NCBI GenBank assembly: GCA_033819885.1
Contig: JAQYUZ010000003.1
Coordinates: 620,001 to 684,000 of the forward strand
Direction of reading: 5' to 3'
DNA: 64,000 bases
From: Microbotryomycetes sp. JL201
Lineage: Eukaryota > Basidiomycota > Microbotryomycetes
Positions 24,101 to 34,852 of this stretch are shown here, in pieces. The position numbers were made by a program, and so were the translations under genes. The notes under the pieces are model-generated. The model worked only from the letters and a program-made list of their open reading frames with translations. It made no database searches and was not told where the DNA came from. The first letter of the stretch is position 1; every line of letters starts with the position of its first letter.

Positions 24101-24772
24101 GCTCTCATCTTGTGTCCTGGCGACAGGATTTCGCAACTGTTGCCTGTTTGGACAAAGCTGGAAGCAGACATGGCTGAACGAGCTCGTCAGCGCCTTGAAG
24201 CTGCAAAGCAAAAACCAGTTGGAATGCTAGCCGGCCTAGGCGCGCCATTCTCATTCGGTCCGAGCGCCGTGTCTGGACCGTCAACGTCTACCCAGCCAGC
24301 GGAACCCAGCGTCTCGGGTTCGCCTCGGCAGTCCCCTGCGTCCCAGTTGCCAAGAGTAGAAAAGCCGGGTGTTGCCACTAGAACTATCAATGCGTTCTTT
24401 GGCGGGGGCGGGCTCAGACAAACGGGAAGTCCGGTCAGAAAAAGAGAACACAGCGCAGAACGGACAGGCTCAAGAGCCTCGGACCGTACAACAAGCGAAG
24501 ACGAAGGCTCCAACTTGTCTGACACCTCAGGCTCGCCTGTTGCTCTTTCGAAGGTCGTAGGCAGCAAGCGGGAGCGCCCGACGGAAGATTTTGGCCGGCT
24601 ATTCGGAGATGAATCTACGTCATCGCAGCAGCAGTCGAATCAACATAGAGGGGAGAGAGGGGAAGGGTTCAGGGCTGGACTCAGCTCTCGTTTGACCAAG
24701 GGTGTTGGTTGGCTGATTGGCGCAGACGAAGAGCTTGAGCGGATCGAGCGAGAGCGTCAAGACATGTTGTAA
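21176..24772 (+). CDS. SEC39: Sec39-domain protein (Dsl1/NRZ tethering complex)
   Basis: Sec39/NBAS subunits are long helical proteins of the Dsl1 complex that tethers Golgi-derived COPI vesicles at the ER. The start is proposed at ATG 21176: a two-codon first exon (MS plus one base), an intron beginning GTGAAG and an acceptor near 21262, giving MSTRQASRISKLDRLNTY. This choice avoids an in-frame TGA just upstream. One long exon follows to about 23518, with FGRALELLKHDQRL and the family-typical end EELVIAASREFYDNAESGN. A 55-nt intron at about 23519-23574 restores the frame to give AYECLAAAPQTAEIRKQRDF. The Sec39 region ends near LPVWTKLEADMAERA; a Ser-rich, disordered tail reaches the TAA at 24772. 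Length, about 1,170 residues, suits a fungal Sec39-family member. Confidence 0.83.
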
Positions 24773-24951
24773 ATTCGAGACACAGTGCGACAAGAGCTGA
24801 CGCCTGAATTGTCGTTGCAAACCTTCATTTATGCTGCCCGCCGAGTGCGAGAGGCTCGAGCGCGAACGTCTGGCCACGGCCCACGTTTCATTGCCTGCCT
24901 GTCCCGGCCCCATGCTCTCCACCGATTTGATGACACGGTGATTTGAAGAGG

Positions 24952-26816
24952 ATGCCACCGTACGCCGCTAGCTACTTGCCGCCGGTGTCGGACGATGTGG
25001 CCCACGCAACCTCTGACGGCCCCGTGCGCCTGTACCTCGGCTCGGGTCTTGTCCCTGATGTGGTTGAGCATAAGATGGATTGCCAGGAGCTCGTTCCGGA
25101 TGCTCAAGAGGTTCAGTTGGCCGTCGAAAGCTTGCGCAAGCTCGGTCCGAGTGAGATGGATGTAGACGGTGAGCGCTGGTGGACCGACAGCAGAACAGAA
25201 CAAGTCGAAGGAGAGACTGTAGTCGTTCTTGGTGCGTAGCTCGTTCGCAATGGCGTACTCTGCTCTTTGGCGGGACCACTGACGCTCGGACCGCTATGAT
25301 GGTCGTCACAGACACAAACATACTCTTACGGTACCTGTCGACACTCCAAGGCCTCGTACATGTTCTCAACAGCGAGCCCTGTACTGCATTCGTCATCTTG
25401 GTCCCGCACATTGTCGTATCCGAACTTGACAAGCTCAAGACGAGCACCAGAGAAGCTTCCATGCAAGAATCTCAAGCTAGAATGAGGATTGCAACGCTGG
25501 CGCGCAGAGCCACCAATTGGATCCTCGACAACCTCGCCAGCCCGTCGTCGCCGCGTTCTGTCTTGCGTGGTCAAAGACGAGACGAGACATTGGTCGATCG
25601 AGACGAGTTTGGGTGTCAGGCTGTTGAGAATAATGATGCACTCGTCTTGGACGCCGCACTGTTCCACGCTCGAGTCAAAGGTCGCCGTACTTATCTACTC
25701 ACGGAAGACAAGAATTTGGCCGTGAGAGCAAAGATGGAAGATCTGGTTGCGTTCGGCATTGAAGACGATTCTGTCGAGGGACTGCTGGCCAAGTTCCGGC
25801 CAGACGCAGTCGATGGACTGATTACATACAAGCAATTCGGCAACGGAGTTGGTCTGGGATCAACGAGGAGACTCTCATCCGATGCAGCACGACGAAGAAA
25901 GGAAGTCGAGGCGTTTCCTGCGGTACATCCCGTCGAAGCACCTCAAACGGACGTCGAACAACCTCGACGGAGAAACTCGTCGCTCAGCTCGACAGGAGGT
26001 AGCAGAAAGCCGCCAGTGCCATACCAACTTGCATCAGCTCGCGAGGAGGACACGCGTATGGAGCTTGAACCAGACGAGCCTCATGCTCCATTGGTCGAAC
26101 ATGACTGCGTTTTTGCACCAGAATTGGTACCAGTTACGCGACCAGGCGACGTTTTTATCAACGTCTCACGTGTGATGGTGGCTTTCGTCGCCGCGAGACT
26201 GTATAGTCTAGTGTTTCGAAAATTGCAAGAGATCAGGAGGAAAGAGCAACACGAATGGCAGAAGCAACTTGGAGACTGGAGGTGGTGGAATGCGGAGCGA
26301 TGCGCCCGGGTGATGAAAGAGTATTGGGAGCAGGGAGGAGTCCAGCAAGTGTGCCTCAGCGGGTTGGAACGGCAAGTGAAGCCATCATCATTGCCAAAAA
26401 GTCAGCAAGACATTCAACAAATTACGCCACAGATACGACACGACACGACAACATCTCGATGGGCCAGTTCATGCTCAACTTCGACCGCAGCTACGCCGAC
26501 AAACCTGACTGTGCGCGCCCCGATAACATCGACTATCAATGAAAGACTGTCTCCCGAGAAGCGACTCGCCAAGATCCATGCGAGTTTGACAGGCCTCGCC
26601 GCATCGTTCGCCACTGAACCTGAACAAACTCACCGCTGGTCTGCTCCGCGGTGGGAAGTGTTCCTTGAATCAGTAGCAGAAGTCCTCATCGCACTCCTCG
26701 GTGGATTCTTCTCGGGGGGAGTCGAGGATGTCGTAGGTAACGTGTCTGCAGAATGGGCCGCTCAACTTAGAAACCTGGGCATTGATGTGGTGCTCGATCC
26801 AGCTGCATTGCAATAA
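24952..26816 (+). CDS. SWT1: Swt1-like PIN-domain RNA endonuclease
   Basis: Swt1 is a nuclear endoribonuclease that helps clear defective mRNPs at the nuclear pore. The start is ATG 24952 (MPPYAASYLPPV). A first intron with donor GTGCGT, ending in gtcacag near 25310, joins to give EGETVVVLDTNILLRYL, the first PIN motif with its catalytic Asp. Further acidic positions follow: HIVVSELDKLK (Glu), ENNDALVLDAALF (Asp) and YLLTEDKNLAVRA (Asp). This set and spacing match the Swt1/SMG6-type PIN fold. The rest is a single open frame with a disordered middle and a helical C-terminal part (LAKIHASLTGLAASF, EVLIALLGGFFSG) in the place of the HEPN domain described in Swt1. It ends at TAA 26814-26816, only 9 bp from the DPH1 stop. 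Confidence 0.78.
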
Positions 26817-26825
26817 AGCTGCCTA

Positions 26826-28670
26826 TCACGCCGCTGCCGCAACCGCGTCTGGCGCCTGCTGTCTTTGCCGCCTGCTCTTTGGAACAGGTCGGTTCTTTTC
26901 GCCACCCGCTCGACGGACGCCCAAGCCATGCCTCGGCGTCCACTCTCCTAAACTCTCATTCGCGTAAAAGTCCATAGGATAGTCGCCTTCTGAGGGGTTT
27001 GACGTCGCTTCAGAGTTTTCGAGCGCTCGAAGTTGTCCCATGCCGGACCATCCTCGAGCACCTTCGACACCCAGGGCGACGGAAGCTTCGTATGGAGATA
27101 GTAGAGGTTTCGGGAACGCGTAGCCCCAGTCGACGGACAAACGCGGGCACGATGTTTGCACAAATGTCGAAATACCTCTAAATAGAGATAGCTTGGCGGG
27201 CGACAACTCTGACACGAGCATCGGAACGAACGCGGTCGCCGTCCGTCTGGTCGATACCGTCGAAGATTGAGGATCTAGATGCTTGGTCACAGACTGCGCG
27301 CAGGCGTGATCAGTATGGCACTGTAGGCATAGCGGTACTTTCTCAGAATTGCTCACCCTCAGAACGCGCAGATTCCCTTGTCGCCCAAGTGTGCCAAGCA
27401 CAACTGCCCACATGCCCTTTTCTCCATGAGCTTCTCCCGCCGTAGCTCTGACGCTGTCTCGGGCTTGCTGCACTGCTTCTCCTCTCATCTTTCGCATCTC
27501 CTCGTGCTCATACAGTTCGCGCGTCAAACGCTTCGTGTAAGGATCATAGCGGAATGCTGGGACTTTTGGATTCGCGATCATGATCGACTCAAGGTGGAAC
27601 CTTCCGTCTCCGACATAGCTGCGGTGTGCAATGGCAAGGTCAGTCACCATCCTCGGAGCTTGAGCGGGCGGCACGACACTCACAGCAAGGCGTCAGTGTC
27701 CTCAGGCAATCTTGGCGCTGTGCAACCCAAGATTTCACCCGGACTGAGAGGTTTGACCTGTGGCACGAACAACTCGAACTGTTTTTTCGTGACTTGTGCC
27801 GATTGGTCACTGTCTGGAGACAACGCATCTTCTACCTTGTATGCGGGCTCGATAGCGAGGCGCATTGAAGCTTCGGCTGCGTCCTTGTCTATGTCATCTT
27901 TGAGACTTTGAACGGCTGCCACGAACTGGATCGTCCCCACGACTGCCATCTTTGTTGGCCGAGCCAGATTGTTTGCCACTGCAGTCTCTGTTGCTCCTTG
28001 GGTCTGCTCGACTGCAATCTCGAGGGCAGGTCCTTTGCCTTTAATTGAGCTTGACGCTGACGCAGACGTCGATGGAATGCACTGAGGAAAGTTGTGACGG
28101 ACTGTGGCGGCAAGGTGTGCTCTGTCGACGCCAATCTCGACAAAGACGTACAGCGTCTTGATAGTCGTCGTGTCGACGGGAACTGTGATTGTAAGGTAAT
28201 GAATCAGTCTGTAGTGCCCTTGCGCGCTGCGATCCGGGCTGACCCAAGCAAGAATGGCCGTAGTGGACCATCATATCGCAGCCGAGTGCGCGCGCCGTGT
28301 AGTCGTCGATGCAGCATGCGCCGTACGTGACGTCTCCCATGATGACGCACTCTGCGTCCGTGAACCTCTCGATGATGTCCACGATCGAACAGCCGTACAT
28401 GAGCAAACCCTCCGGCATCTGCAACGCCACGCGCGTCGCCCCATTTCGCTTGATCTGCTGTACAGTCTTTGGGATTTCAAAGTTGTAGTTGCGCGGCAAC
28501 AAGTGATCGATCGTCGCCTGCAGCAGTGGATCAACGGCAGGAGCGGCAAGCGCAGGTCGAGCGGATGACGGTGCTGCAGACGATGACGACGAGCTTGCAG
28601 CGGGGGCATGTCCAGACTTGCCAACAAATCTGCGTCGAGGTGCGCCAGTCTTCGTCTCGTGGTCCATCAT
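26826..28670 (-). CDS. DPH1: Diphthamide synthesis enzyme, DPH1 subunit
   Basis: Dph1 with Dph2 transfers the 3-amino-3-carboxypropyl group of S-adenosylmethionine to a histidine of elongation factor 2, using a 4Fe-4S cluster. The start is ATG 28670 ([15 protein letters not shown]). After a Ser/Ala-rich leader come [18 protein letters not shown] and the sequence [13 protein letters not shown]. Cluster-binding cysteines are recognisable: [28 protein letters not shown]; and [30 protein letters not shown] is a further family signature. The last exons end in a basic, Ala-rich tail at the TGA, 26826-26828. There are about six exons. It is divergent from the spartin-like gene and tail to tail with SWT1. 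Confidence 0.92.
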
Positions 28671-28931
28671 GTGCGGCGAAGCAATAGCATGGAAGTGCCC
28701 CTGCGAGCAACTCAAAAAAATAATTTCGACGTGTGATCGTGCATGTCAAGTATGCTGGCTCTGCTATTGCAGCCGTAAGAAGTTACTTTCCCCGGCCAGC
28801 CTTCCGCTGACCTGGCGCACAGCGGTCACTGGGGTGCATCTCGTCACGTGATGCGGGCGCAAAGAGATGCGGCGTTGCCCCTCGTCCCTCTTCGAACGCG
28901 CGCCCATACTAGCTACCAATCACGGACAGAG
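28671..28931. promoter_or_regulatory. Divergent promoter, DPH1 / spartin-like gene
   Basis: This 261-bp gap contains GTCACGTGAT with a CACGTG core at 28845-28850. I see no clear TATA element. Confidence 0.4.
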
Positions 28932-30554
28932 ATGCAAGGCTCGGCACTTTGCGCGATCGAGAATGTTGCGGTTGAGCATTTGCTTGCTGGCACGGTGACG
29001 TCGCTCGGCGCTGGCCAGCTGGAACTGATCAAGGTATGCACTCGAGACATGCGGTGAGAGGCCGCACGCGCTGACGATTACCTTGGGACCCAGGTCACTG
29101 TGCCTCTCGACCCGAGCCGGCCTGGATCGAGCGCGGGCGTGGCCGCTGACGCCAAGCTTGCGAGCGCTGCACAGCCGCAGCCAGCCGTCGGCGCTGATTC
29201 CACAGGCGACCGGACGGACGAGTGGCTGCTCGTGACGGTCACAGCTCCTGGCGACGCTGAGCCGTTCTACGAGCTGCCAGTGCCGGCGTCATCGCGGTGA
29301 GCTCGCGGCCAAATCTTTGTCGGTCAGTTCTATGTGCACTAACCTCCAGTTTCCTTCCCGCTAGCATCGTCACAGCACCGCCAGCATCATACATTATCCC
29401 AAACACTGTCGCCACCGACGAAGACGCCGGGTTCATCCGACTGACTTTGCCACACGCCGTCGACACTGAATTGCGCGAGACATTCGAGGCCATCCTCTGG
29501 AACCAGACATCATTCTCGGCTCCAGTTGCCGAGCACAATGACGGTTCGCCGCCATCGTACGCAGACCCGTCCCTACGCTCAAAACTGGTGCTCGTCGACA
29601 ACCAAGGCACGGTCCTAGGCGCCTTGTCGCCTTCACTGACCGTCTCTGAAGATCCCAATCTGTCTGCCGAAAACCAAGGCCCCAAGCACGAGAAAGAGCC
29701 CGTCGTCGTTGAGCCTACAGAGTCCAAGACATCGCCCTTCGATTTCACAGTCCGTCCAATCTCAGGGTATCAACCGACGCCGAACCCCACAAACTCGGGT
29801 ATCATCACGGCTGGTGATTGGATATCAAAAGGAATCATCATTGGGGCAGAAGGGCTCGCTCGCAGCATGGAGTGGGGAGCAGACAAGTTTGTGACAAAGA
29901 GTAAAGCAGCCGACAAACCGATCGAGTTTTCACCGACAGCGAAAAAACGCGCCGATACTGCCAACATGTATACTGGGAAAGCTGTCCAAGTGTCTGGAAA
30001 AGCTGCTGCCGCCATCGGCGAAGTGGCGCAAAACATTGGAGCGCGCATTGGCAAGGCGACTGGCTTGCAGCAATCGGCGGACGGCAAGCCACCGAAGGGA
30101 TTGAAAGGCGCAATCAACAAATCGCTCGTGGCTTTCAATACAGTTCTCGATTCTGTTGAAACGGGAGGCAAGACTTTGCTCGCGAGCGGCTCAAAGTCGA
30201 CAACCCAAGTCGTCAACCACCGATACGGCAGCGAGGCGGCAGACATTTCTCGCAAAATCGGCGGCAGCGTGCAACACGTCGCTCTGGTCTACATTGACGC
30301 GAGAGGAGTCAGTCGCAAAGCCCTCCTCAAGAGTGTGGGCAAAGGCGCATTCAAAGCAAAGATGGTGCGTTGAGCTCGACCTATGAGCAGCATGCAGCAA
30401 TAGCTCACGGCTGTGTGTTCTCCGGCAGGCTGACGGACGAGAGGTCGTTCTGGCCAGTGACGGTGACAAAATGCAGTTGCAAGATCCGGAAACGTTCTCG
30501 ACAACTTCGCCTGCCACATCGGCCCAGAGCTCGTCAATCTCAAAGAAGCAGTGA
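28932..30554 (+). CDS. Senescence/spartin-domain protein
   Basis: Spartin-like proteins associate with lipid droplets and membranes through a C-terminal senescence domain. The start is ATG 28932 (MQGSALCAIENVAVEHLLAG). Intron 1 (GTATGC donor) and intron 2 (GTGAGC donor near 29299) rejoin in phase to give SSRFLPASIVTAPPASYII. The long third exon holds GDWISKGIIIGAEGLARSME, then KAVQVSGKAAAAIGEVAQNI and repeated Gly/Ala/Lys-rich amphipathic helices, the pattern of the senescence domain. A last intron at about 30367-30428 leads to ADGREVVLASDGDKMQL and the TGA at 30552-30554. No N-terminal MIT domain of animal spartin is visible. Family assignment is from pattern recognition and is fairly firm; the function in fungi is inferred. 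Confidence 0.75.
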
Positions 30555-30687
30555 CATGAAAGTATTCTGTGCATGTATGACTAGAATAAATGCAATGCAT
30601 TACTGGGCTTGCGTAATTAAAAGGCGAAACGGAAATACAACAAAGGGAAGAGACAAAAGCTGCTACTGCCGCAGACGTCGACGCGCA

Positions 30688-32253
30688 TCAACCATCCACG
30701 CCTCCCAAAGGTTTGACCTCTTTGTTACCCTCCTTCTCCAACCTGGGTTCAACGCCATCTTGAATTTCCAATTTATCCAATATCCTCTCGACACCAATGT
30801 TGCCACCTAATCGAGCGACTTCGGCTCTGGCTTGGCGCATGAGAGACTCGAGAACTCGTCGAGTGTATTCGAATGATTTCGTTCGTTGAGCCATGTACGA
30901 CACAGCATATGATTTTGGCGAAGGCGATGAAGGCCGTTCGCGAAGGATATCTGAGCGAGAAGCACCACGATTTTGAAAATCAGCAAACGTCGCAAAGGAG
31001 CGCCATGGCAGAGAAGTGAGTTTACTGAGAATTTGTCGATTTGACGTGTCTGCTCTGATGGCGTGCACAATCGGGAATGAAAACTTGCCCTCGCTAAAGT
31101 CTTCGCAGAAGCCTTTATTGTTGGCATACTGTCGAGGCATGCTTAGCAAGTCCATGTCACGGTCGTCGGTCATCGAACCTACTTCAGCTGATTGTAGGTT
31201 GACGTAGTCGTCTCTTATCTGGAAGATGATGCCAAATAGGTTGACTAGGGGTACGTAATTCCTACGCAAGGCGAGACCATCAGCGAGTCGCCTCATCGGC
31301 AGCTTTGTAGACCTGCCTTGGAGGATCCTCCGTGGAAGCCGCCATCATGAGCTTGATAGCTATCCGAAACAAGCCACCCGTTTCTGTTACGAGAAGGTCA
31401 GGTGGTGATCGATTGAAACTTTGGCGCCAACTGACTATTGTTGACCATGTCAATATACTCTGGCTCTGTTGGACAAATCAGATTTTCCCTCCAGAACAGG
31501 TCCATGCCCTGACCGCGGTGCAGATTGAGCATTTCCTCTTTGCACCGGAGCATGTCAGCTTCCTTGTGTTTGCCTTGGCAGACTGGTACCGATGTACTCA
31601 CCTGTCACCATCTCTTCGATCCTGATGCCTGGCCTCCACTTTATTCGTTGAAGCTCTTGGTATGCCAGGAAGTAGACGTAGTTGGCCGAGTTGATCGTTT
31701 GTGGGACGCCGTAGATCTTGTGGGCCACTGGCAGACAGAGCACTGTCAGACTGACGTTTTTGATTCCGTGTGTGTGAGATCTTAACGTGCCTGGCATGCC
31801 TCGCCGCAAGTGAGAGTCGTCTTCGACATCGTCCACTCTGCTCATGTCGAAAGCACAGTCGAGAATTGATCGTCAGCGATCCAGATTCTAAGACTGCGAG
31901 CCAGCGCATCGCTGTGAACGATAGTTGCAAGACTGACAGCAAGCTAGCTGTGTGTAGCATGCCAACGACGTTCTTGACAAGGCCGAGATCGCTGTCGGGC
32001 ACATGCATCCATTCATTGAAGGCAGCCATGAGTGCACTGCGCACTTCCTTGCCAGGTACAGAAGCCAAGTACGTGTAAGGCTCGACGAGCACCTACGTCG
32101 AGATGTATGTCAGCGCCGATCCACCTTTGGCCGAGCGAGCGGTGCTGCTCGGCGTTGCGTGCGACGCACTTGTTCCGACTCTTGAGACCACTGCGGCGCA
32201 TCTTTGACTTTGCTTATAAAGTTGTCGTAGAACGACACGTCGTGATCGCCCAT
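30688..32253 (-). CDS. BTS1: Geranylgeranyl diphosphate synthase
   Basis: This enzyme condenses farnesyl and isopentenyl diphosphate to the C20 precursor of carotenoids and of prenyl anchors for Rab and Rho proteins. The start is ATG 32253 ([17 protein letters not shown]). Exon 2 begins [19 protein letters not shown], a conserved opening. The first Asp-rich motif is in [18 protein letters not shown], split by a GTCAGT-donor intron; the reading crosses about 31835-31817. Later come [34 protein letters not shown] and [13 protein letters not shown]. The second Asp-rich motif is FQIRDDYVN (about 31220). The protein ends at 30688, about 340 residues, normal length. Its ATG lies head to head with the ERV2-like gene, where starts may overlap. 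Confidence 0.93.
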
Positions 32254-33280
32254 GTTACCACGCGCTCTTTTTGGGGTCCGAGCGGCGCAAAGGAGAGAAA
32301 CCACAGCTCAGTCTCCCACACGAATCGGCCACGCTGGCACACCCGCTGCCCCTCCACAATCTAACTGGCCCGTCGTCGGCGTCGCCGTCGGCTAGTCATG
32401 GGCGTGGCGCGACCCATGAGGGCCCGTTGACATCCTCAGCCAGGCGCGTCGGCGCACTCGCACGACGGTTCACCCCGACGCGTCTCGTCTTGGTCGCCGT
32501 CGTGTGCTCCTTGCTGCTGTTATTGCCAACGCTCATCGTTCTGAAGCCGACGATCGACACACCAGAGGTGCACAATGCGCGATGGCTCGACATCCCAGAC
32601 AACGATGTCCTGCTCGGCAACGTCATCATGCCCAAACTCGGCAATGCGACCGCGAAAGCTGAATTGGGTCGAGCATCATGGCGTTTGCTGCGTCAGTTCA
32701 GGATCGCGCTCTTGTCAGGGTTTTCGAACGAGCGGCTCATGTCTTCTCTCGCCACCACAGACACGATGGCCGCAAGATTCCCAGAAGAGCCATCGCAAGG
32801 CGACAGAGATGCATTCAAATCATTCATGTATTTGTTCTCACGCGTGTACCCTTGCGGAGAGTGCGCCGCAGAATTTCAAGAGCTATTAAAACTTTATCCG
32901 CCACAGGTCAGTCTGCCGCAAAAGGCTGCAAGCGCTCAGTGGTCCCGATACTGGCCCTTTTAGCTGACAATATTGATCATCAGACATCTTCACGCCAAGC
33001 CGCCTCTCTATGGTTGTGCGTTGTTCACAACCAGGTCAACGAAAGGCTCGGCAAGGACGAGTTTGACTGCTCGCAAAACCTAGAGGGACTGTACGATTGT
33101 GGATGTGGTGGTCCAGACGGCACTGCTACCACTTCCGAACTCGAGCTGAGTCAGAAACGCGGGCATGTGGGCACCAAGCCCGAAGGTTTGCCGCCCCGAC
33201 GTGGACAAGACAACTATATTCTCGACAGGCAGGGCAGACGGATTGATCCCATCACCGGTGCAAAGCTTGTGGGTGGGTGA
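32252..33280 (+). CDS. ERV2: ERV2-like ER sulfhydryl oxidase (N-terminus unsure)
   Basis: Erv2 is a FAD-dependent oxidase that makes disulfides in the ER lumen. The open frame shows a membrane anchor, TRLVLVAVVCSLLLLLPTLI, then ELGRASWRLLHTMAARF (joined across a GTCAGT-donor intron). The redox motif is YPCGECAAEFQELL, and after a second GTCAGT-donor intron SLWLCVVHNQVNERLG supplies the HNxVN flavin-binding signature. It ends DPITGAKLVGG. No ATG exists in the frame of the anchor. The only nearby upstream ATG is at 32252, which overlaps the GGPP synthase ATG in a CATG. An intron from about 32309 (weak GTCTCC donor) with a CTAAC branch-like sequence and an acceptor at GGCTAG near 32393 would join it in frame. 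The start is therefore tentative; the family call is firm. Confidence 0.82.
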
Positions 33281-33354
33281 TGGTAATTGGCTAGCTGGAT
33301 GTGGATACCCGTTTGCAATTCGATACCCAACGTGTCTACCTTGTACGAAACAGT

Positions 33355-34455
33355 CTAGTACTCGGCTAGTCGAACCTCTGCCGTGAACACGATAGGTGCG
33401 TCCGTCGTCAGAGTTATCGTTTCATGCTGAAGGTGGTTCGATGTCGAGACGCCAGAAGCCAACGAGGTCGGAAACATGTCTATCGAAACAGCTGATTAGA
33501 GTGGAGCAGTTTGGCAGAGACTCAAGCCCACTCACAAGATGTCGGTCCGAGGTCCCATTCAAGACCAGTTGTTGTGACGTATGCTTCCTGTCCGACGGGC
33601 AAGATGCCGCAGGTTTTGCCAAACCGCTCTGGTGAGATTGTCAATTCGTGGTCTCCCTATGTGCACCCGCAGTGTGTCAGCCCTTGCTTGATTTGTGGCA
33701 GCATGGCTCCGTTTGCATCTTACGAACCTTTCCTAGAACGCATGCTATGCTCTCTTCGCCGATTGCCCACGTCATGGCTCGGTCTTGCTCGAGCTGCATG
33801 AGCGCGTGCAGCGTGTGTATAGTCTGATCTAGCCGTCCGCTTAGACCTCCGACAATGATCAATTGATATTCGTGCTCAAGAGTGCGCTCTAGCTCTGCGA
33901 CGTGAGCTACGCATTTGCCGAGGTCGGTACTGAATTGGTCAGAGTCGTGAATTATTTGAACACCCTGAGTGGTCAAAAAAAGTTCAAGTGAGGATACGTG
34001 TGACTTTGATTGCAGTTCACGTACTCTGTCCTGGTAGTATTGCCTCACGTCGGGCCGAAGAGAGTCAAAGTCGCCCTTGATGACATCAGGCAGCCACTGA
34101 TTCGATTCATCTTGTGTGACTTGTGTTGCATTCCTGACGCTGCCGCTGTCTGACAGCGTGCTTCTGCCCGTTCGCTCTGAGTTGCGAGCCAGGCTCCCCT
34201 TGGCGTATCTGCTGTATAGTCTGTTGGCACCGCCATCTGCGCATATCCTGAGTGACGCTAGAAGCGTAGGTTTGGCGCGTCAGAACACAGCAACGCCGGC
34301 ACACGATGACCTCTTCGCTCCTTGGCCTGACCTGCGCTCCAAATCTCTTGAAACAGTGCATCGTGCACGAGGGGCGTGTTTAGAATGATCAATGCATTCT
34401 GCTGCGTCGTATTGCTCGTTAGAAACGAGGATGTGTTCCATCGCTTCCTCGACAT
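33355..34455 (-). CDS. THI80: Thiamine pyrophosphokinase
   Basis: The enzyme converts thiamine and ATP to thiamine diphosphate. From ATG 34455 (MSRKRWNTSSFLTSNTTQQN) the protein runs NALIILNTPLV, then after an intron LRICADGGANRLYSRY, an unmistakable family motif. KGDFDSLRPDVRQYY carries the catalytic Asp pair, and HDSDQFSTDLGKC the D-Q-x-x-T-D motif. GGLSGRLDQTIHTLH is the next conserved block. The C-terminal exons give GILPVGQEAYVTTTGLEWDL and a final beta strand ending VRLAEY before the TAG at 33355-33357. An in-frame upstream ATG at 34596 (MWRRARPYPDSST) is possible. A separate 88-codon open frame (34724 to 34458) ends just before the ATG and could be an upstream ORF. It is tail to tail with the ERV2-like gene. 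Confidence 0.9.
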
Positions 34456-34852
34456 GGTCAGCAGGCCAACAGACGGATGAGCTCGGGCCTCGAGCGCTTC
34501 GATCTCGTGTGCAGCACTATTCGCAGCGCTGCAGAGAACAACCTCTTTTTCCGCATTAGTACTGCTGTCAGGATAGGGCCGAGCCCGCCTCCACATGAAA
34601 AGTCAGGACACGTGACCTTGGCGATGGGCATGCGCGATCTGTAGGGCGTCAATTCGAGCAGATCAGAGCACTTGATTATCAAGGCCTCCACATTTCCATT
34701 ACGAAAGGCTGTGTAGAACCGCATGCCCGAGAAGTTGAAACCGACTTTGACGCACTTGCTTCAAGTTTGACGATCGCGCAGCAGCGTCCCAGCCTGATCA
34801 TCAAAAAGGCGCCATCGTCTGTCCCCTCTCATCAATCTACCTACCCGACCCG
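34456..34852. promoter_or_regulatory. Divergent region, THI80 / SIS-domain gene
   Basis: This 397-bp gap includes a CACGTG core at 34609-34614 and the 88-codon minus-strand frame noted under THI80. No thiamine (THI-box) riboswitch pattern was recognised by eye. Confidence 0.35.

Noticed and set aside
34458-34724. 88-codon minus-strand open frame as a separate gene
   Set aside because: It ends three bases before the THI80 ATG and lacks a domain; at most an upstream ORF, mentioned under THI80.
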